From: a virus
Reading direction: 5' to 3' (one strand)
Virus record (IMG/VR): IMGVR_UViG_3300025771_000012
Coordinates: 62,001-126,000 of that record
Length of the DNA stretch: 64,000 bases
This document shows, in pieces, positions 1-10,172 of the stretch. Every line of letters begins with the position of its first letter. Position 1 is the stretch's first letter. The position numbers were made by a program, and so were the translations under genes. The notes beneath the pieces were generated by a model. The model did no database searches and was not told where the DNA came from. It saw only the letters and a list, made by a program, of their open reading frames with translations.

Positions 1-1091
1 TTGTATATTCTATCCGTAACTTCTGCAGAGACTTCTAAACTTTTAACTCTAGATACCTTATACCACTTTAATGTACCTTGAGGATCTTCATCAATAACTT
101 CAGAAGTTGAAGTATACAACCAACCAGAACTATCTCTAACATCTTCTGAAATATCATTTGATGTTGCAAGAAGTTGGTTTTGCCAATAAAATTGGTAGTT
201 TGAGTCATTAGTTTCTAAAATATATGAACCATTGTACTTACCTTCGGCATAATCAGTTTCTGAAAAACCACTTGCAAGTGTTACTGTTCCAGTCTCTGTT
301 TGAAGTGTATCAGTAGTCTCGCCACGAATTGTTGTAGACTCTCCTGTTGCATTTGAAAGTTTACCACCAATACCACCAAAAATTTTAATCTTCTGATTAT
401 TTGGCATTGTAATAGTTGTGTCTTCGCCAGCAAATCCTTGGTCTTCCGTACCTACCAATCCTTCACGAACATAATCTTCTACAGTAGGTTGGCCAGGAAT
501 ATATTGTGAAGAACCAGAACCACCGGCACCAGTTGCTAAAATTCTAAGTCTTCTGTATCCTTTTGGAATTCTAATTTTCCAATCACCAGCCTCAAAGACT
601 TGTTGATTGTCTACTTTGTTAGACCAGTGTTGTTCATACCCAACTTGCTCAAATCCTTCTTCAGTTCCCATCTTGAAACTCATTGCAGGAATAGTTAACT
701 TAACATATTCCCAATCTTGTGGAGTATCAATTCTTACAGAACCAAGTTCTTCATTTCTTGTGAAATAGACGGTATTATTATCATTAATCTGATCCCACCT
801 AGTCATAAATGTTCCATCTCTAAGGCGCATATATTTCCATGCGTCTTCAACACATATGGTAGGAATTAAAATATTATAAGGAAGTGTTGCATCAGATGTT
901 CCACGGAAATCAGAATATTTTATTGTACGCCCTCTGGGCCCAACAGGAATATTTCTATTATTAAATCTATCTGGAACATTACCACCACCTCTATAATATT
1001 CAGACAGAGAATGGGGTGCGGAGTTATTTACTGGTTTAAACTCCGCAACAATGTGCGTCATTTTCAGTCTGCCGTCTGCTGGTATTGCCAT
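1..1091 (-). CDS. Tail-fibre/appendage-like virion protein, C-terminus outside window
   Basis: An open frame runs without a stop from an ATG at 1091 to the window edge (363 codons seen). The N-terminus begins MAIPADGRLKMTHIVAEFKP and includes YYRGGGNVPDRFNNRN. A glycine-rich stretch (ATGAGGSGSS) at about residue 182 resembles the receptor-facing parts of phage fibres. It is the last visible gene of the minus-strand virion operon, directly after a fibre-repeat protein. Assignment as a fibre or appendage rests on composition and position, not on a recognised domain. Confidence 0.6.
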   Translation of the reverse strand, partial: MAIPADGRLKMTHIVAEFKPVNNSAPHSLSEYYRGGGNVPDRFNNRNIPVGPRGRTIKYSDFRGTSDATLPYNILIPTICVEDAWKYMRLRDGTFMTRWDQINDNNTVYFTRNEELGSVRIDTPQDWEYVKLTIPAMSFKMGTEEGFEQVGYEQHWSNKVDNQQVFEAGDWKIRIPKGYRRLRILATGAGGSGSSQYIPGQPTVEDYVREGLVGTEDQGFAGEDTTITMPNNQKIKIFGGIGGKLSNATGESTTIRGETTDTLQTETGTVTLASGFSETDYAEGKYNGSYILETNDSNYQFYWQNQLLATSNDISEDVRDSSGWLYTSTSEVIDEDPQGTLKWYKVSRVKSLEVSAEVTDRIY

Positions 1092-1119
1092 GTTAGAATT
1101 CTCTTCTCTTACTAATTAA

Positions 1120-2319
1120 TTAAACTTGGAATGCAATAATATCACCACTACATTCAATTTTCAGCGACTGATTTCCAGTAACTTTGAGATCTGCACCTTC
1201 GATTGTTAGTGTTCCAGACATTGTATCGCCAGTTTTCTTAACATATCCACCAGCGTTGTGGTCGGTAATTAATGGAAGAACCTGTTGATATAGTGCATTA
1301 ATGGCATTAACAATTGAAGTAGTATCACCGACACCACTATTCAAGTTACCAAGTGGGTCTGCATCAGTAGCGCCAGGCCCTCTTACAATTAACTTATCTT
1401 CTTTGGTTTCTAAATCAGTTACAATATTGTCAACTCTATCTTTAAGACTTCCAAAAACTTCATCATTAACCAATTTCAATGTGGAATCAAGAATGTTTAT
1501 GTTTTCTTTTACAGTACCGTAGTCTGCATAATTATTTGATAATACTGCATCGTATACACCATCATTGTTTGTACCCACTGAGTGTTTCAAGAAGTTTTGT
1601 ACATTTTCCAATCTAGTTGTTTTAGATTCTAATGAAGTGATATCGTCCTCATTAACTTTTACTGCAGTATCTAATTCAACAAGATTTGTCTTTACTACTG
1701 CATTATTATCACTGTCTGTAGAAAGATAATTAACACCCAAACCATCATAATCAAACTGTCCAGTAAGAGCACCACCACCAACTGTAATATTTAATCTATC
1801 TAACAAATCAGATTTAGTTTTCAAAGTGGTATCTAAAAGACTAATTCCCTGTCTAAGACTAGTCGCAGCAGGAACATATGTTGCCGTAGAAATTAATGAA
1901 TATGTTCCGTCAGCGTTTAATCCGGCAGCATTCTGAGTTACATCTAATTCTGCCTGTAGGGCATTGTCTGCTGCAATTCGTGCATTTCTTTCTTTTTCTA
2001 CCTCATCGTCTGTGTATTCTACAGACCATTGATTTTCTGCATTAATTGTGTCTACAAGATTATCTCTTCTCCACCCACGATTTTCTGGGTCAAGAGTAGA
2101 CATGTTACCAATATTTCTAGTATTGATATCTGTATGAGTGTTTACTTCGTTGATTGCGTCAACGATTGTAGACTGTGCATCAGTTTCTAAGAATGCGAGA
2201 TTACCAATATTTGCAGCCGCTGCCTCGGCATAAGCTTTGAAATTATTAGTTTTGACTCTCCACTCTTCAAAGGTGTCTGTTGTCAACACATCTACAAGGG
2301 ATGGATATTCTACGGCCAT
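1120..2319 (-). CDS. Tail-fibre-like structural protein with repeat modules
   Basis: 399 residues. Two similar modules are visible: one starts GLNADGTYSLISTATY and runs to LDTTLKTKSDLLDRL, the other starts GTNNDGVYDAVLSNNY and runs to LDSTLKLVNDEVFG. Each ends in a short heptad-like segment that could form a trimeric coiled coil. The C-terminus holds YVKKTGDTMSGTLTI, the classic phage tail-fibre repeat (phage_fiber_2 type). The position in the virion operon fits a baseplate-attached fibre or appendage. The partner it binds cannot be told from the sequence. Confidence 0.7.
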   Translation of the reverse strand: MAVEYPSLVDVLTTDTFEEWRVKTNNFKAYAEAAAANIGNLAFLETDAQSTIVDAINEVNTHTDINTRNIGNMSTLDPENRGWRRDNLVDTINAENQWSVEYTDDEVEKERNARIAADNALQAELDVTQNAAGLNADGTYSLISTATYVPAATSLRQGISLLDTTLKTKSDLLDRLNITVGGGALTGQFDYDGLGVNYLSTDSDNNAVVKTNLVELDTAVKVNEDDITSLESKTTRLENVQNFLKHSVGTNNDGVYDAVLSNNYADYGTVKENINILDSTLKLVNDEVFGSLKDRVDNIVTDLETKEDKLIVRGPGATDADPLGNLNSGVGDTTSIVNAINALYQQVLPLITDHNAGGYVKKTGDTMSGTLTIEGADLKVTGNQSLKIECSGDIIAFQV

Positions 2320-2520
2320 TTAAAGTTTCTCCAATATTAAGTTTAGTGTGTTTTTTATTTCATTCATTTCTTGTTGTAAATCTTTTATTTCATCGTCACG
2401 CCTTCTAAGTGCATTAGACCTTCTGATAAAATTATTATAACCATTGTTATCAGTATTTATTATCGCCTGTGAGTTCGTATCTCTGACAAGATCTTTATTA
2501 CCCTTAACTTTTAGTCTCAT
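2320..2520 (-). CDS. Small coiled-coil virion-operon protein
   Basis: I chose the ATG at 2520 (MRLKVKGNKD) because GGAG lies just upstream. The longer frame to 2532 would need a TTG that is itself part of this ribosome-binding site. About 66 residues. The C-terminal half (RRDDEIKDLQQEMNEIKNTL) has a heptad pattern typical of a coiled coil. It lies between the long DUF4815-type gene and the fibre-repeat gene with almost no spacing, so it is probably a minor structural or assembly protein. No family recognised. Confidence 0.65.
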   Translation of the reverse strand: MRLKVKGNKDLVRDTNSQAIINTDNNGYNNFIRRSNALRRRDDEIKDLQQEMNEIKNTLNLILEKL

Positions 2521-2532
2521 TATATTCTCCAA

Positions 2533-4701
2533 TTAAGTTGCCAATGCAATAACTCTAAAGTCTCTGACTTTTGGTACAACACTAGAGTTTTTACTCTTAA
2601 GAACAATTTTGATTGCTACAGAATTAAATTCTGGTAAATTTCTTACTTCGTAATCAAATTCTTTATAATCTGAAACATCTCTAGATGCCTTATCATAAAC
2701 GGCAGGACGGTCAAGTAATACATAATTAAGTTTTTCAAAATTCTGATCTGGTGATGTTTTAATCTTATAGTAAAAATCTACATCTGTTACATCTGGGCGA
2801 TAAACTGAACCTATAATTTTTAGTGATGTTGATGACTGATCTAATTTAATTTCTCTTGTCATATACTTAGTTGCAGCTGAACCACCGTGTGGACTCGTTT
2901 CATCAACAAATCCAGTATTGACATGTCCTCTAACTCCACTAGGAACATTTTCAGCACTATTTGTTACATTAGATACCAATACGGCAGCAATTCTTTCTAA
3001 GTCGATAATAGGACTCAGATTGTCCTTATTAGAAACTAAGTCTACCTTCCAGATCAATGACTTTTTGTCAAGGGAATTCGTAGATGTATCAAAAACAGTC
3101 TCATTATAATTGTCTGCAACCATCATTGGTCTATTAAATGCATAGTTTTGATTTGGTGTAATTCCTCTGAAACTTAAGTCTTTAACCCCTGGCGCCTCTG
3201 TCGAATCCTGCGATGTACCTGTCAATGCTTTAAATTTCATCGAAATACCAGTACCAGCTAGTTCAACAGATGTAATGTTAGGTTTCATTAAATCATATTT
3301 AATATTAGTACACCAACTAGCTGGTTTCTTTTGTCTAAACTGCGAAAATGTATTTGATGCAGGAGTAAATATAGAGTCAACTGATGGAATGGTTCCACCA
3401 TGGGCAATTCTTGCTGACTGCACTCCTTCTGGATAGAAAAAACCTCTCATATCGATAGTAAACGAATTATGAGTTGTTGCAACAACCAAATGCGAACCAT
3501 TTAAATCTGCAGCGCTATATTGGTCGTAAGTCCCATGGAAATTTTTAAGAGTAACATAATTATATCCGTTTGGTTGCCAGAAACTTGTTGGGACACATCC
3601 AGAACTATCATTTACAGTAAATGTAATAAGAGAACTATCTTTATGAACAAACATTGCGTTATCATCAAATATTCTCTCCATAACATTAATATCGGACATT
3701 CCAACATCTATTTCGGAATTTGTGAAATATAGACTACTATCTTTATTAATATCAAATTTTGCTCTAGAAAGTGTGAATTTTAAATCTTCTTTTTGTTCTG
3801 CAGTCCATGTAGAAGCATTTTGAGATTTAAAGAAAACACCAGCATAAGGTTGTTCAGAAATAATTCCAGATCCATCAAGTGCCTCTTGTCCTAATGTTGC
3901 AACATGAACTCTATATCCTTGCGTATTTGCAATTAATACAAGGCAGTATTCTGTTGCCTCTTCCAAATATACTGGTTCATCAAAGGTAAATATTGTTTCT
4001 AAAGAACCATCATCCGAAAGTTGAATTAAATCTTGTCTTGGATCTAACATCTTTTCACCAAGTATATATTGGCCAGGATATCCATTAACCATATTTCTTA
4101 TTTGCAGAGTCACTGGAACAACTTCGTCTTTTGCAGAGAAGAAAATCTCCGCACTTGTAATGAAGGCGCCGCCCTCTACATCAACCAAAAATGATTGTGC
4201 AAGTGGGTCACCCCATCCACGAACTTGTCTCCATTGACCAAAACTAGAATTACTACTTGAACGTAATTCTGAAACAACATCTTCTGTCGAACTGGTTACT
4301 GTATCAACAATTTCAACTGTTCTTGTATTTACGGTTGTTTTTTGTCTAGTTTCAATGATTCCTCTTGCAGTATATGTTGCATTCGTATCCGTATCGGAAT
4401 CATCTAGATTTCCGTTTGGTTGATCGCATAACTTAAACACCCTTTCTCCAGTTCTGAATTTCAAATCATCATCATTTGGAGTTTGGTTGTTATTTGGAAT
4501 TGAAAAGTTACCGTAAACAGTACCAGCTGAGTCTGATCTTAAAGCAGAACCACCAACAATACCTTCATTTGGGAAGCTTCCAATGTTATGAGATTTCCCA
4601 TCTCGTTCAACTAAGAATAGAACCTCTCCTAAACTGAAAGAACTATTACTTTTGCCAGGCACATTATCCAATACATAAAGTTTTAGAGAAGTTGCATCCA
4701 A
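2533..4701 (-). CDS. C-terminal part of the DUF4815-type virion protein, split off by a tandem duplication
   Basis: This 722-residue frame opens with MDATSLKLYVLDNVPGK. The upstream 1604-residue frame ends in YLDATSLKL followed by an out-of-frame tail. The shared DATSLKL lies in a 29-base tandem repeat (4679-4736). With one copy removed, both frames join into one continuous protein of 2311 residues. The segment is rich in beta-type sequence and reads as the distal part of a large appendage protein. It has no ribosome-binding site of its own that I can see, so it is probably not an independent gene. Confidence 0.8.
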   Translation of the reverse strand: MDATSLKLYVLDNVPGKSNSSFSLGEVLFLVERDGKSHNIGSFPNEGIVGGSALRSDSAGTVYGNFSIPNNNQTPNDDDLKFRTGERVFKLCDQPNGNLDDSDTDTNATYTARGIIETRQKTTVNTRTVEIVDTVTSSTEDVVSELRSSSNSSFGQWRQVRGWGDPLAQSFLVDVEGGAFITSAEIFFSAKDEVVPVTLQIRNMVNGYPGQYILGEKMLDPRQDLIQLSDDGSLETIFTFDEPVYLEEATEYCLVLIANTQGYRVHVATLGQEALDGSGIISEQPYAGVFFKSQNASTWTAEQKEDLKFTLSRAKFDINKDSSLYFTNSEIDVGMSDINVMERIFDDNAMFVHKDSSLITFTVNDSSGCVPTSFWQPNGYNYVTLKNFHGTYDQYSAADLNGSHLVVATTHNSFTIDMRGFFYPEGVQSARIAHGGTIPSVDSIFTPASNTFSQFRQKKPASWCTNIKYDLMKPNITSVELAGTGISMKFKALTGTSQDSTEAPGVKDLSFRGITPNQNYAFNRPMMVADNYNETVFDTSTNSLDKKSLIWKVDLVSNKDNLSPIIDLERIAAVLVSNVTNSAENVPSGVRGHVNTGFVDETSPHGGSAATKYMTREIKLDQSSTSLKIIGSVYRPDVTDVDFYYKIKTSPDQNFEKLNYVLLDRPAVYDKASRDVSDYKEFDYEVRNLPEFNSVAIKIVLKSKNSSVVPKVRDFRVIALAT

Positions 4702-4736
4702 ATAATCAGTTTTAGAGAAGTTGCATCCAAATAATC
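4679..4736. repeat. 29-bp perfect tandem duplication (two copies), frame-breaking
   Basis: Two exact 29-base copies lie head to tail, starting at 4679 and 4708. The length is not a multiple of three. The gene across it changes frame here, so a natural 2311-residue protein is cut into 1604 and 722 residue frames. Total coding length minus 29 is exactly divisible by three. Confidence 0.95.
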
Positions 4737-7700
4737 AATATCTGCAACAAAGATTTCATGTGCAGTAGATTGTCCACGCAATTTCAATTCACCATATTGA
4801 TCTGCAAATATATTTCTATTGTTTTTAATATATTGCGCTGTTGCCGGCGGAACATTTGTAATATTTAATGTTTTTATCGGAGTAACATAATCACTAACTG
4901 GTGTATTGTCAAAGAATGCAAACAACTTTGTATTTGGTTTCATCCCAGTGGCTTTAAAATATACATCTCTAGTACGAATAAATGGAATTTGTTCAGTACT
5001 GACCAGTTTATCTGTAGTAACTGGAGTCCAACTTTCGTTAAGTGATGTTGTAACACCTGTTCTTGTTCTTGTTCCTGTATCATTCCAAGTATTAGTTGTA
5101 GTTGTTACTGTGCGGTCATTGTTTCCACTAGATTCGGTACGAGAACTTGTATTTGTTGCCTGATTAGTTGCACCAGTCCATGTCGTTTCCCAAGAGCCCC
5201 AAACGGTTCCAAGAATTCCTGACCTCTGTGCAAGTTCTTCAAAATTATCTGTGTTTCCTCGTTCATTAATTGTAATTGTATCCAAATACTTTGGATCGTC
5301 ATGCCAGTTGTCCGTAGAAGGTACAAGTACCATAGAACCCTTAAAACTAAAAATTGCAAATGGGTTTACATTTACAGTTTTTGAAGATTTTCTTTGTTCG
5401 ATTAATAACTGACTCGTATATGGAAGTGACGCCCATCTACCCGAAACTTCAAATCCCTCAGAGTTTACAAAATCTAAATGCATTGGAATGTTTGAGGTAG
5501 TAAAAAACGGACGCAACTCACCCTTTCCTGTATCCATAGAAGCGTTAAAATCAGAATCATAAACGTTTGCAGTTCCAAAACCAGTAAAGTTTTCAACTAC
5601 AAATCCATTCTTAAATCTATCAAGTCCATTTTCGTCCGTAACCAACAAGTCTTTAGTTTCTTTTTCTAAAAGATTTAAAGAAGTATAATATTCTAAATTA
5701 GTAATTCTCTTATCAAGTTTACCAATATCTCTCATGGTATATCTTCTATTGTCAATCATTTTCGCACTAACATCTTTAGGAACACCAGTATATGGTAGTG
5801 TTTCTAATGTGTATAATACCATTCCATCTTCTGGATCTGTTGGGAAAACAGGAGTTTCAGAAGGAGCACCATACTTCACATTAATGTTTCCAAACTTATC
5901 CATGTAAAGTTTATCCGCTCTACCAAAATAGATACGCATATCTGCACTGATTGCACTCGCATCGATTGGATAATCAGAAATTCCAGAAACAACACCCTTA
6001 CCATATGGATACCCAGACAGTTGTTGATAAGTTGCAGCAGGTCTAAAGTCTAATGTACTGTGTAATCTAACACCCTCAAAAATTGGGATTTTATGATATG
6101 GGATATTAACATATGAGTCTACGGATGCATAATCGCCTGTGCCGTGTTCAAAATAAGAGTAAATAATAATGGGGCGGCCGCCACATGGTAATGTACCAGC
6201 CTTTAGTTCTAATTCGCCCAATTGAATGATAGAATGTCTTTGTCCAGAAAATAAAGTATATCTATCAGTAATATCATTAATTTTAACAGGAACTTCTGCA
6301 GGAGTTTCGATACCAACATTACTCAACCATAATTCTTCGATTTCTTCCTTAAATGGATTTACTGTACCATCAACAGTCAGTTGCGGTTGAATACTAACAA
6401 GAGTTGGATATACAGTATGATCTAAATCAACAGAAAATGGAGAGGCGCCAGTCGTTTCATAAAAAGTATAGGCTTTCAGTGCAAATTCAAAATCTGCCTC
6501 TGTCATTTCATGTAGGAATTTTCTGTCATTTGATTCAATTGAAATTCTATAAGAAGTATTGTTTACATTACAAGTGTCATATATTTTTTTGATTTCATAT
6601 ACATCTGAATGTGGTAATTGAAAATTAGACACACTAAGAATAAGATCATTATTTGCGCCAGTAGGAATTGAAGAATTCACAACTCCTGTTGCAACACTAG
6701 AATTTGATCCTAATAAATCTACATCATAACTTAGAGATGTATCGTTATTTGCATCGTTTACATTATCATAGTCAGTTTGTCCAATTGTTTGTCCAATTGC
6801 ATCCACTAAGGTGTAAGGCAAATGTAACTGATTTTCTCTCAAAGTTTTAATTTTTTCTCTGGAAGAAGTCTTTTTGATTGGTGCGTATACAGTTACCCCA
6901 GTTGTTCCTGCGGGCAAATTTGTGACATTAAGAGTGGCAGTTCTTCTATCAGAAGAAAATGAAATACTTGTAATTCTACCAATTTCACCTACAGAAGAAT
7001 TCAAATCTGCCCTATCAAATGCCAAATATAAACTTTGAGTTGAAATAAAGAATGAGTTATCATCTGTTGCGGTTAAAACAAGCTGTCCATTGGCTGTAAC
7101 TGTTTGATCTTCAAATACTTTCAGTACATCGTATTGAGTATCTACTGTTTCTCTTCCACTTTCATCATCAACAAATCTAACAGTTTGCAAAAATCTTTTA
7201 CCAGTATCAACAATACTTGCACCACCATCTGACAAAAGTGCAAATTTACCAGTAATCCTTGCCTGAGTTCCTGTCATATCAGCAGATGCATTACCATCAA
7301 AAGATGTAGTATCTGTCCCAGCAGAACCACTGGCAATCGCCTCGTTAATAAGTTCATTTGTAACAAAGGTTGCACTAGGCAATACTCCCGATTCTGTAGA
7401 CAATCCATTTCCAGAATTAAGATTTTTTACCAATAGGAACTGATCTGCAGAGTTATAATAATAGTTAATTGCTCTTACATCTCTATCATATCTATCATAG
7501 ATGAGAGATTTTAGTGTAAACTGTCCCTGCACATCCGACAATGACATCAGTGTTAATACGTTAGCGCCAAATCTATAAATTGAACCACCTAATGTTGTTG
7601 GAACAACTTCTTCATTTGAAACAATAGACCTTGCATCCAACATAGTATAAGGAACATTTGTTCTTGGATTAATTTCATATTCGATGTCATATAGAAAAAC

Positions 7701-9497
7701 TTTCCATATTCCAGTTTCAACGGATGTATTTGAAGGCCTAAAAGTAGAAGTTCCGTAGTTGTCATCAATTGAATCATCATCGGAATCTGTAAAATATTCT
7801 ATCGCCTTAACTTTTGCATTTGCAATTACATCAATACCATATGCATTTGCGCCCAAGTTAGTGCCGCCACCAGCAAAAAATGTCAAATCTTCGTCATATT
7901 GTACTGGTTGGAAATATGCAGTATCAGCATCATCTAAATTCGATGTTACAATTGTGTAATCTTCATTAATTACTGGAGAAATGTTCATATTAACAAGTTT
8001 AACTTCTTCATCTATCAGTGGAAGTCCTTTTGCATCTGTAATGTAGATGTATGGGCCCAGATCGACAGGAATATAATGATTGTTTACTTGATAATTTTCT
8101 CTCGACCTTTTATAAGGAATGTATGTAGTGGCCGTTTTGGTAATTTCATAACCTCTAACATAGGCCTTTCCACTCTCAACTCCAAGTGCAAGATAATTTC
8201 TTACTGCATCAACTAAAAATTGATGACTTGAGCCTGGGTAATATTTTAATCCAGTCGAATCCAAATTTTGATCAGAAAATTTTATAAGTTCTAATGCACT
8301 TACTGTATGAGCAAGTCCGTTTCCATTTTGATCGACCATTCCATCTTCATCTGTAAAATTCTTTAGTGCGAAATCTTTTGCTGCCACTTCGGTATCAAAT
8401 TCAAAATTTTTCATGGTGTATACACCACCATTTCCATTTTCTTTGAAATACTCTCTAATGTCTAAATTGAATGGGCGAACCGTATAATCACCAGACTCAT
8501 CATAAGTTCTTCTTGCAAGTACATCGGTAATTACTGAATATTCTGTATTTCTAACATGTGTTTTAATAATACCGTCTTGAACGGTAATAATTTCTATAAA
8601 GTTATCTGTTGTTGGAGTATCTAATGTTCTTTTACTCCATACGAGATTGATTCGATATCTATCGGCGCCAGGGGCGTTGTAATTTGTTGTTCCCTGTGCG
8701 TTATCAAAAAGAGATGGATCTTCGTTTGCACTTACAACCGTTTCTTGTATTTCAAATCCAATTTTATAACTAGGAGTGTCATCATATTTGTCTAGAATTA
8801 CACTTTGTGATTGGTTTTTGACCATAAACCCCTGAGTGTAATAAATTCCTTCTTCAACAAATGCAAGAGAACCCTTACCTAAAGGATCTGCATGGTCGGA
8901 ACTAAGTGCAACTGTTGCGATTAAATTTAAACCATCATCATTTGATGCAGTTAGAACCTCTCCCTCTACGAAGGATGAAGTATCACCCTCTTTTAAATTT
9001 ACAGTATTTCCATTAACAACAAAATCGATTCCATTTTCATCATCAATTTCAAGTGTAACACCATCTACTACTCTTTGGCCTCCAGCAACACCATCAAGAT
9101 ATTTTACAAACAGTGTTGTTGGTTCATCATTATCATCAATCTGTGCATCTTGATTTAAATCAACAGCATCAGCATAAGAAATGACAATCGCCCTGATCCC
9201 TGTCTTATTACCTTGAATTACTTTGCCGACAAATTCTGCAGCAGTGGTAAGTCCTTCAGCAAGAGTCACTTTGATATAAGGAACAGCAACATCTACAGCA
9301 GAACTGCCAGGGATAACCATAGAACCTTCTTTAAAGAAGTGATCTCCCATGTTTGCAATTTGTTGTTGTAAGATTGTTTGTTGTTGCGTTAATTCTCTTG
9401 CCTGTACAGAATTTCCAGGCTTATACAATACCCTCAAGTACCCTTTATCAATATCATAGTCATCGTGATAGGGAGTGACGTTTAAATTTATTGCCAT
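4683..9497 (-). CDS. DUF4815-type giant virion structural protein, N-terminal part
   Basis: 1604 residues. The start MAINLNVTPYHDDYDIDKGY followed by VLYKPGNSVQARELTQQQTILQQQI matches the N-terminal signature of the DUF4815 virion proteins of marine T4-like phages. These are long proteins attached to the baseplate or tail fibres. The rest is mostly beta-rich. The last about seven residues (IIWMQLL) are read out of frame after the tandem repeat at 4679-4736; the true C-terminus continues in the frame 2533-4701. It follows gp8 in the minus-strand operon. Confidence 0.8.
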   Translation of the reverse strand: MAINLNVTPYHDDYDIDKGYLRVLYKPGNSVQARELTQQQTILQQQIANMGDHFFKEGSMVIPGSSAVDVAVPYIKVTLAEGLTTAAEFVGKVIQGNKTGIRAIVISYADAVDLNQDAQIDDNDEPTTLFVKYLDGVAGGQRVVDGVTLEIDDENGIDFVVNGNTVNLKEGDTSSFVEGEVLTASNDDGLNLIATVALSSDHADPLGKGSLAFVEEGIYYTQGFMVKNQSQSVILDKYDDTPSYKIGFEIQETVVSANEDPSLFDNAQGTTNYNAPGADRYRINLVWSKRTLDTPTTDNFIEIITVQDGIIKTHVRNTEYSVITDVLARRTYDESGDYTVRPFNLDIREYFKENGNGGVYTMKNFEFDTEVAAKDFALKNFTDEDGMVDQNGNGLAHTVSALELIKFSDQNLDSTGLKYYPGSSHQFLVDAVRNYLALGVESGKAYVRGYEITKTATTYIPYKRSRENYQVNNHYIPVDLGPYIYITDAKGLPLIDEEVKLVNMNISPVINEDYTIVTSNLDDADTAYFQPVQYDEDLTFFAGGGTNLGANAYGIDVIANAKVKAIEYFTDSDDDSIDDNYGTSTFRPSNTSVETGIWKVFLYDIEYEINPRTNVPYTMLDARSIVSNEEVVPTTLGGSIYRFGANVLTLMSLSDVQGQFTLKSLIYDRYDRDVRAINYYYNSADQFLLVKNLNSGNGLSTESGVLPSATFVTNELINEAIASGSAGTDTTSFDGNASADMTGTQARITGKFALLSDGGASIVDTGKRFLQTVRFVDDESGRETVDTQYDVLKVFEDQTVTANGQLVLTATDDNSFFISTQSLYLAFDRADLNSSVGEIGRITSISFSSDRRTATLNVTNLPAGTTGVTVYAPIKKTSSREKIKTLRENQLHLPYTLVDAIGQTIGQTDYDNVNDANNDTSLSYDVDLLGSNSSVATGVVNSSIPTGANNDLILSVSNFQLPHSDVYEIKKIYDTCNVNNTSYRISIESNDRKFLHEMTEADFEFALKAYTFYETTGASPFSVDLDHTVYPTLVSIQPQLTVDGTVNPFKEEIEELWLSNVGIETPAEVPVKINDITDRYTLFSGQRHSIIQLGELELKAGTLPCGGRPIIIYSYFEHGTGDYASVDSYVNIPYHKIPIFEGVRLHSTLDFRPAATYQQLSGYPYGKGVVSGISDYPIDASAISADMRIYFGRADKLYMDKFGNINVKYGAPSETPVFPTDPEDGMVLYTLETLPYTGVPKDVSAKMIDNRRYTMRDIGKLDKRITNLEYYTSLNLLEKETKDLLVTDENGLDRFKNGFVVENFTGFGTANVYDSDFNASMDTGKGELRPFFTTSNIPMHLDFVNSEGFEVSGRWASLPYTSQLLIEQRKSSKTVNVNPFAIFSFKGSMVLVPSTDNWHDDPKYLDTITINERGNTDNFEELAQRSGILGTVWGSWETTWTGATNQATNTSSRTESSGNNDRTVTTTTNTWNDTGTRTRTGVTTSLNESWTPVTTDKLVSTEQIPFIRTRDVYFKATGMKPNTKLFAFFDNTPVSDYVTPIKTLNITNVPPATAQYIKNNRNIFADQYGELKLRGQSTAHEIFVADIDYLDATSLKLIIWMQLL

Positions 9498-9531
9498 GTG
9501 TCTTCTTCTCTCAACTGGTTTTTTATTTTAA

Positions 9532-9960
9532 TTAGAATTCAAATACTACTTTAATATCTTCAATTTGATCAATGGCTCTAGAAACGGGCTGTCGGTTTTC
9601 AATGTAGAGAACTTTACCTGTACCAGTTACGATATCAAATGTTTCTTCATCTGCAGAACCAAAATCTGGGTGCTGTGGGCCTCTATATGACTCTTCGTTT
9701 GCAGGAGTCGACCCACCCTGAGTCTGTGCATCGGGATCAGCGACAATAGCAATCTGTCTAAACTGTGCTTCAGAATTTTCGACAGGAAACATAATCTTAG
9801 TTTCCAAACTCCCCAAAGAATTTTCTCTTGTAGACTGTTCGTCATATTCAAGTTTTATTGCAGTCATTACATAATAACCACCCAATTCTTCTACAGGATT
9901 AAATCCATGTCCATTTTCTGGGGAAACAATTGGTTTTACTTTACATGCATTTACATTCAA
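9532..9960 (-). CDS. 8: gp8-like baseplate wedge, C-terminal fragment after frameshift
   Basis: 142 residues as an isolated frame. Its apparent start is a TTG that in the intact gene is an ordinary leucine codon (GTLNVNACKVKPIVSPENG). Upstream in the same frame the sequence is open back to the 41-base repeat at 10180-10261. Removing one repeat copy joins it to the frame 10173-11267 as one protein of 564 residues. It has the motif HGFNPVEELGGYYVM and ends KVVFEF, consistent with the end of a gp8-type wedge protein. It is a fragment, not a separate gene. Confidence 0.8.
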   Translation of the reverse strand: MNVNACKVKPIVSPENGHGFNPVEELGGYYVMTAIKLEYDEQSTRENSLGSLETKIMFPVENSEAQFRQIAIVADPDAQTQGGSTPANEESYRGPQHPDFGSADEETFDIVTGTGKVLYIENRQPVSRAIDQIEDIKVVFEF

Positions 9961-10172
9961 TGTTCCATCGAAATTGTATGCTGGAACATTATTAACATCA
10001 ACGGTTGCGTTGTCTACAGCAGACCAATTTGCACCAGTACTGGTGATAACAATTTTTTCAATTCTTTGGTCTACGACAAGTCCATATGCACTGAAAGAAG
10101 AACCATTACCAGAAATATTAACGCCGGGCGCAATAAGAATATCTCTACCAGCACCACCAGTAAAAGAACCGT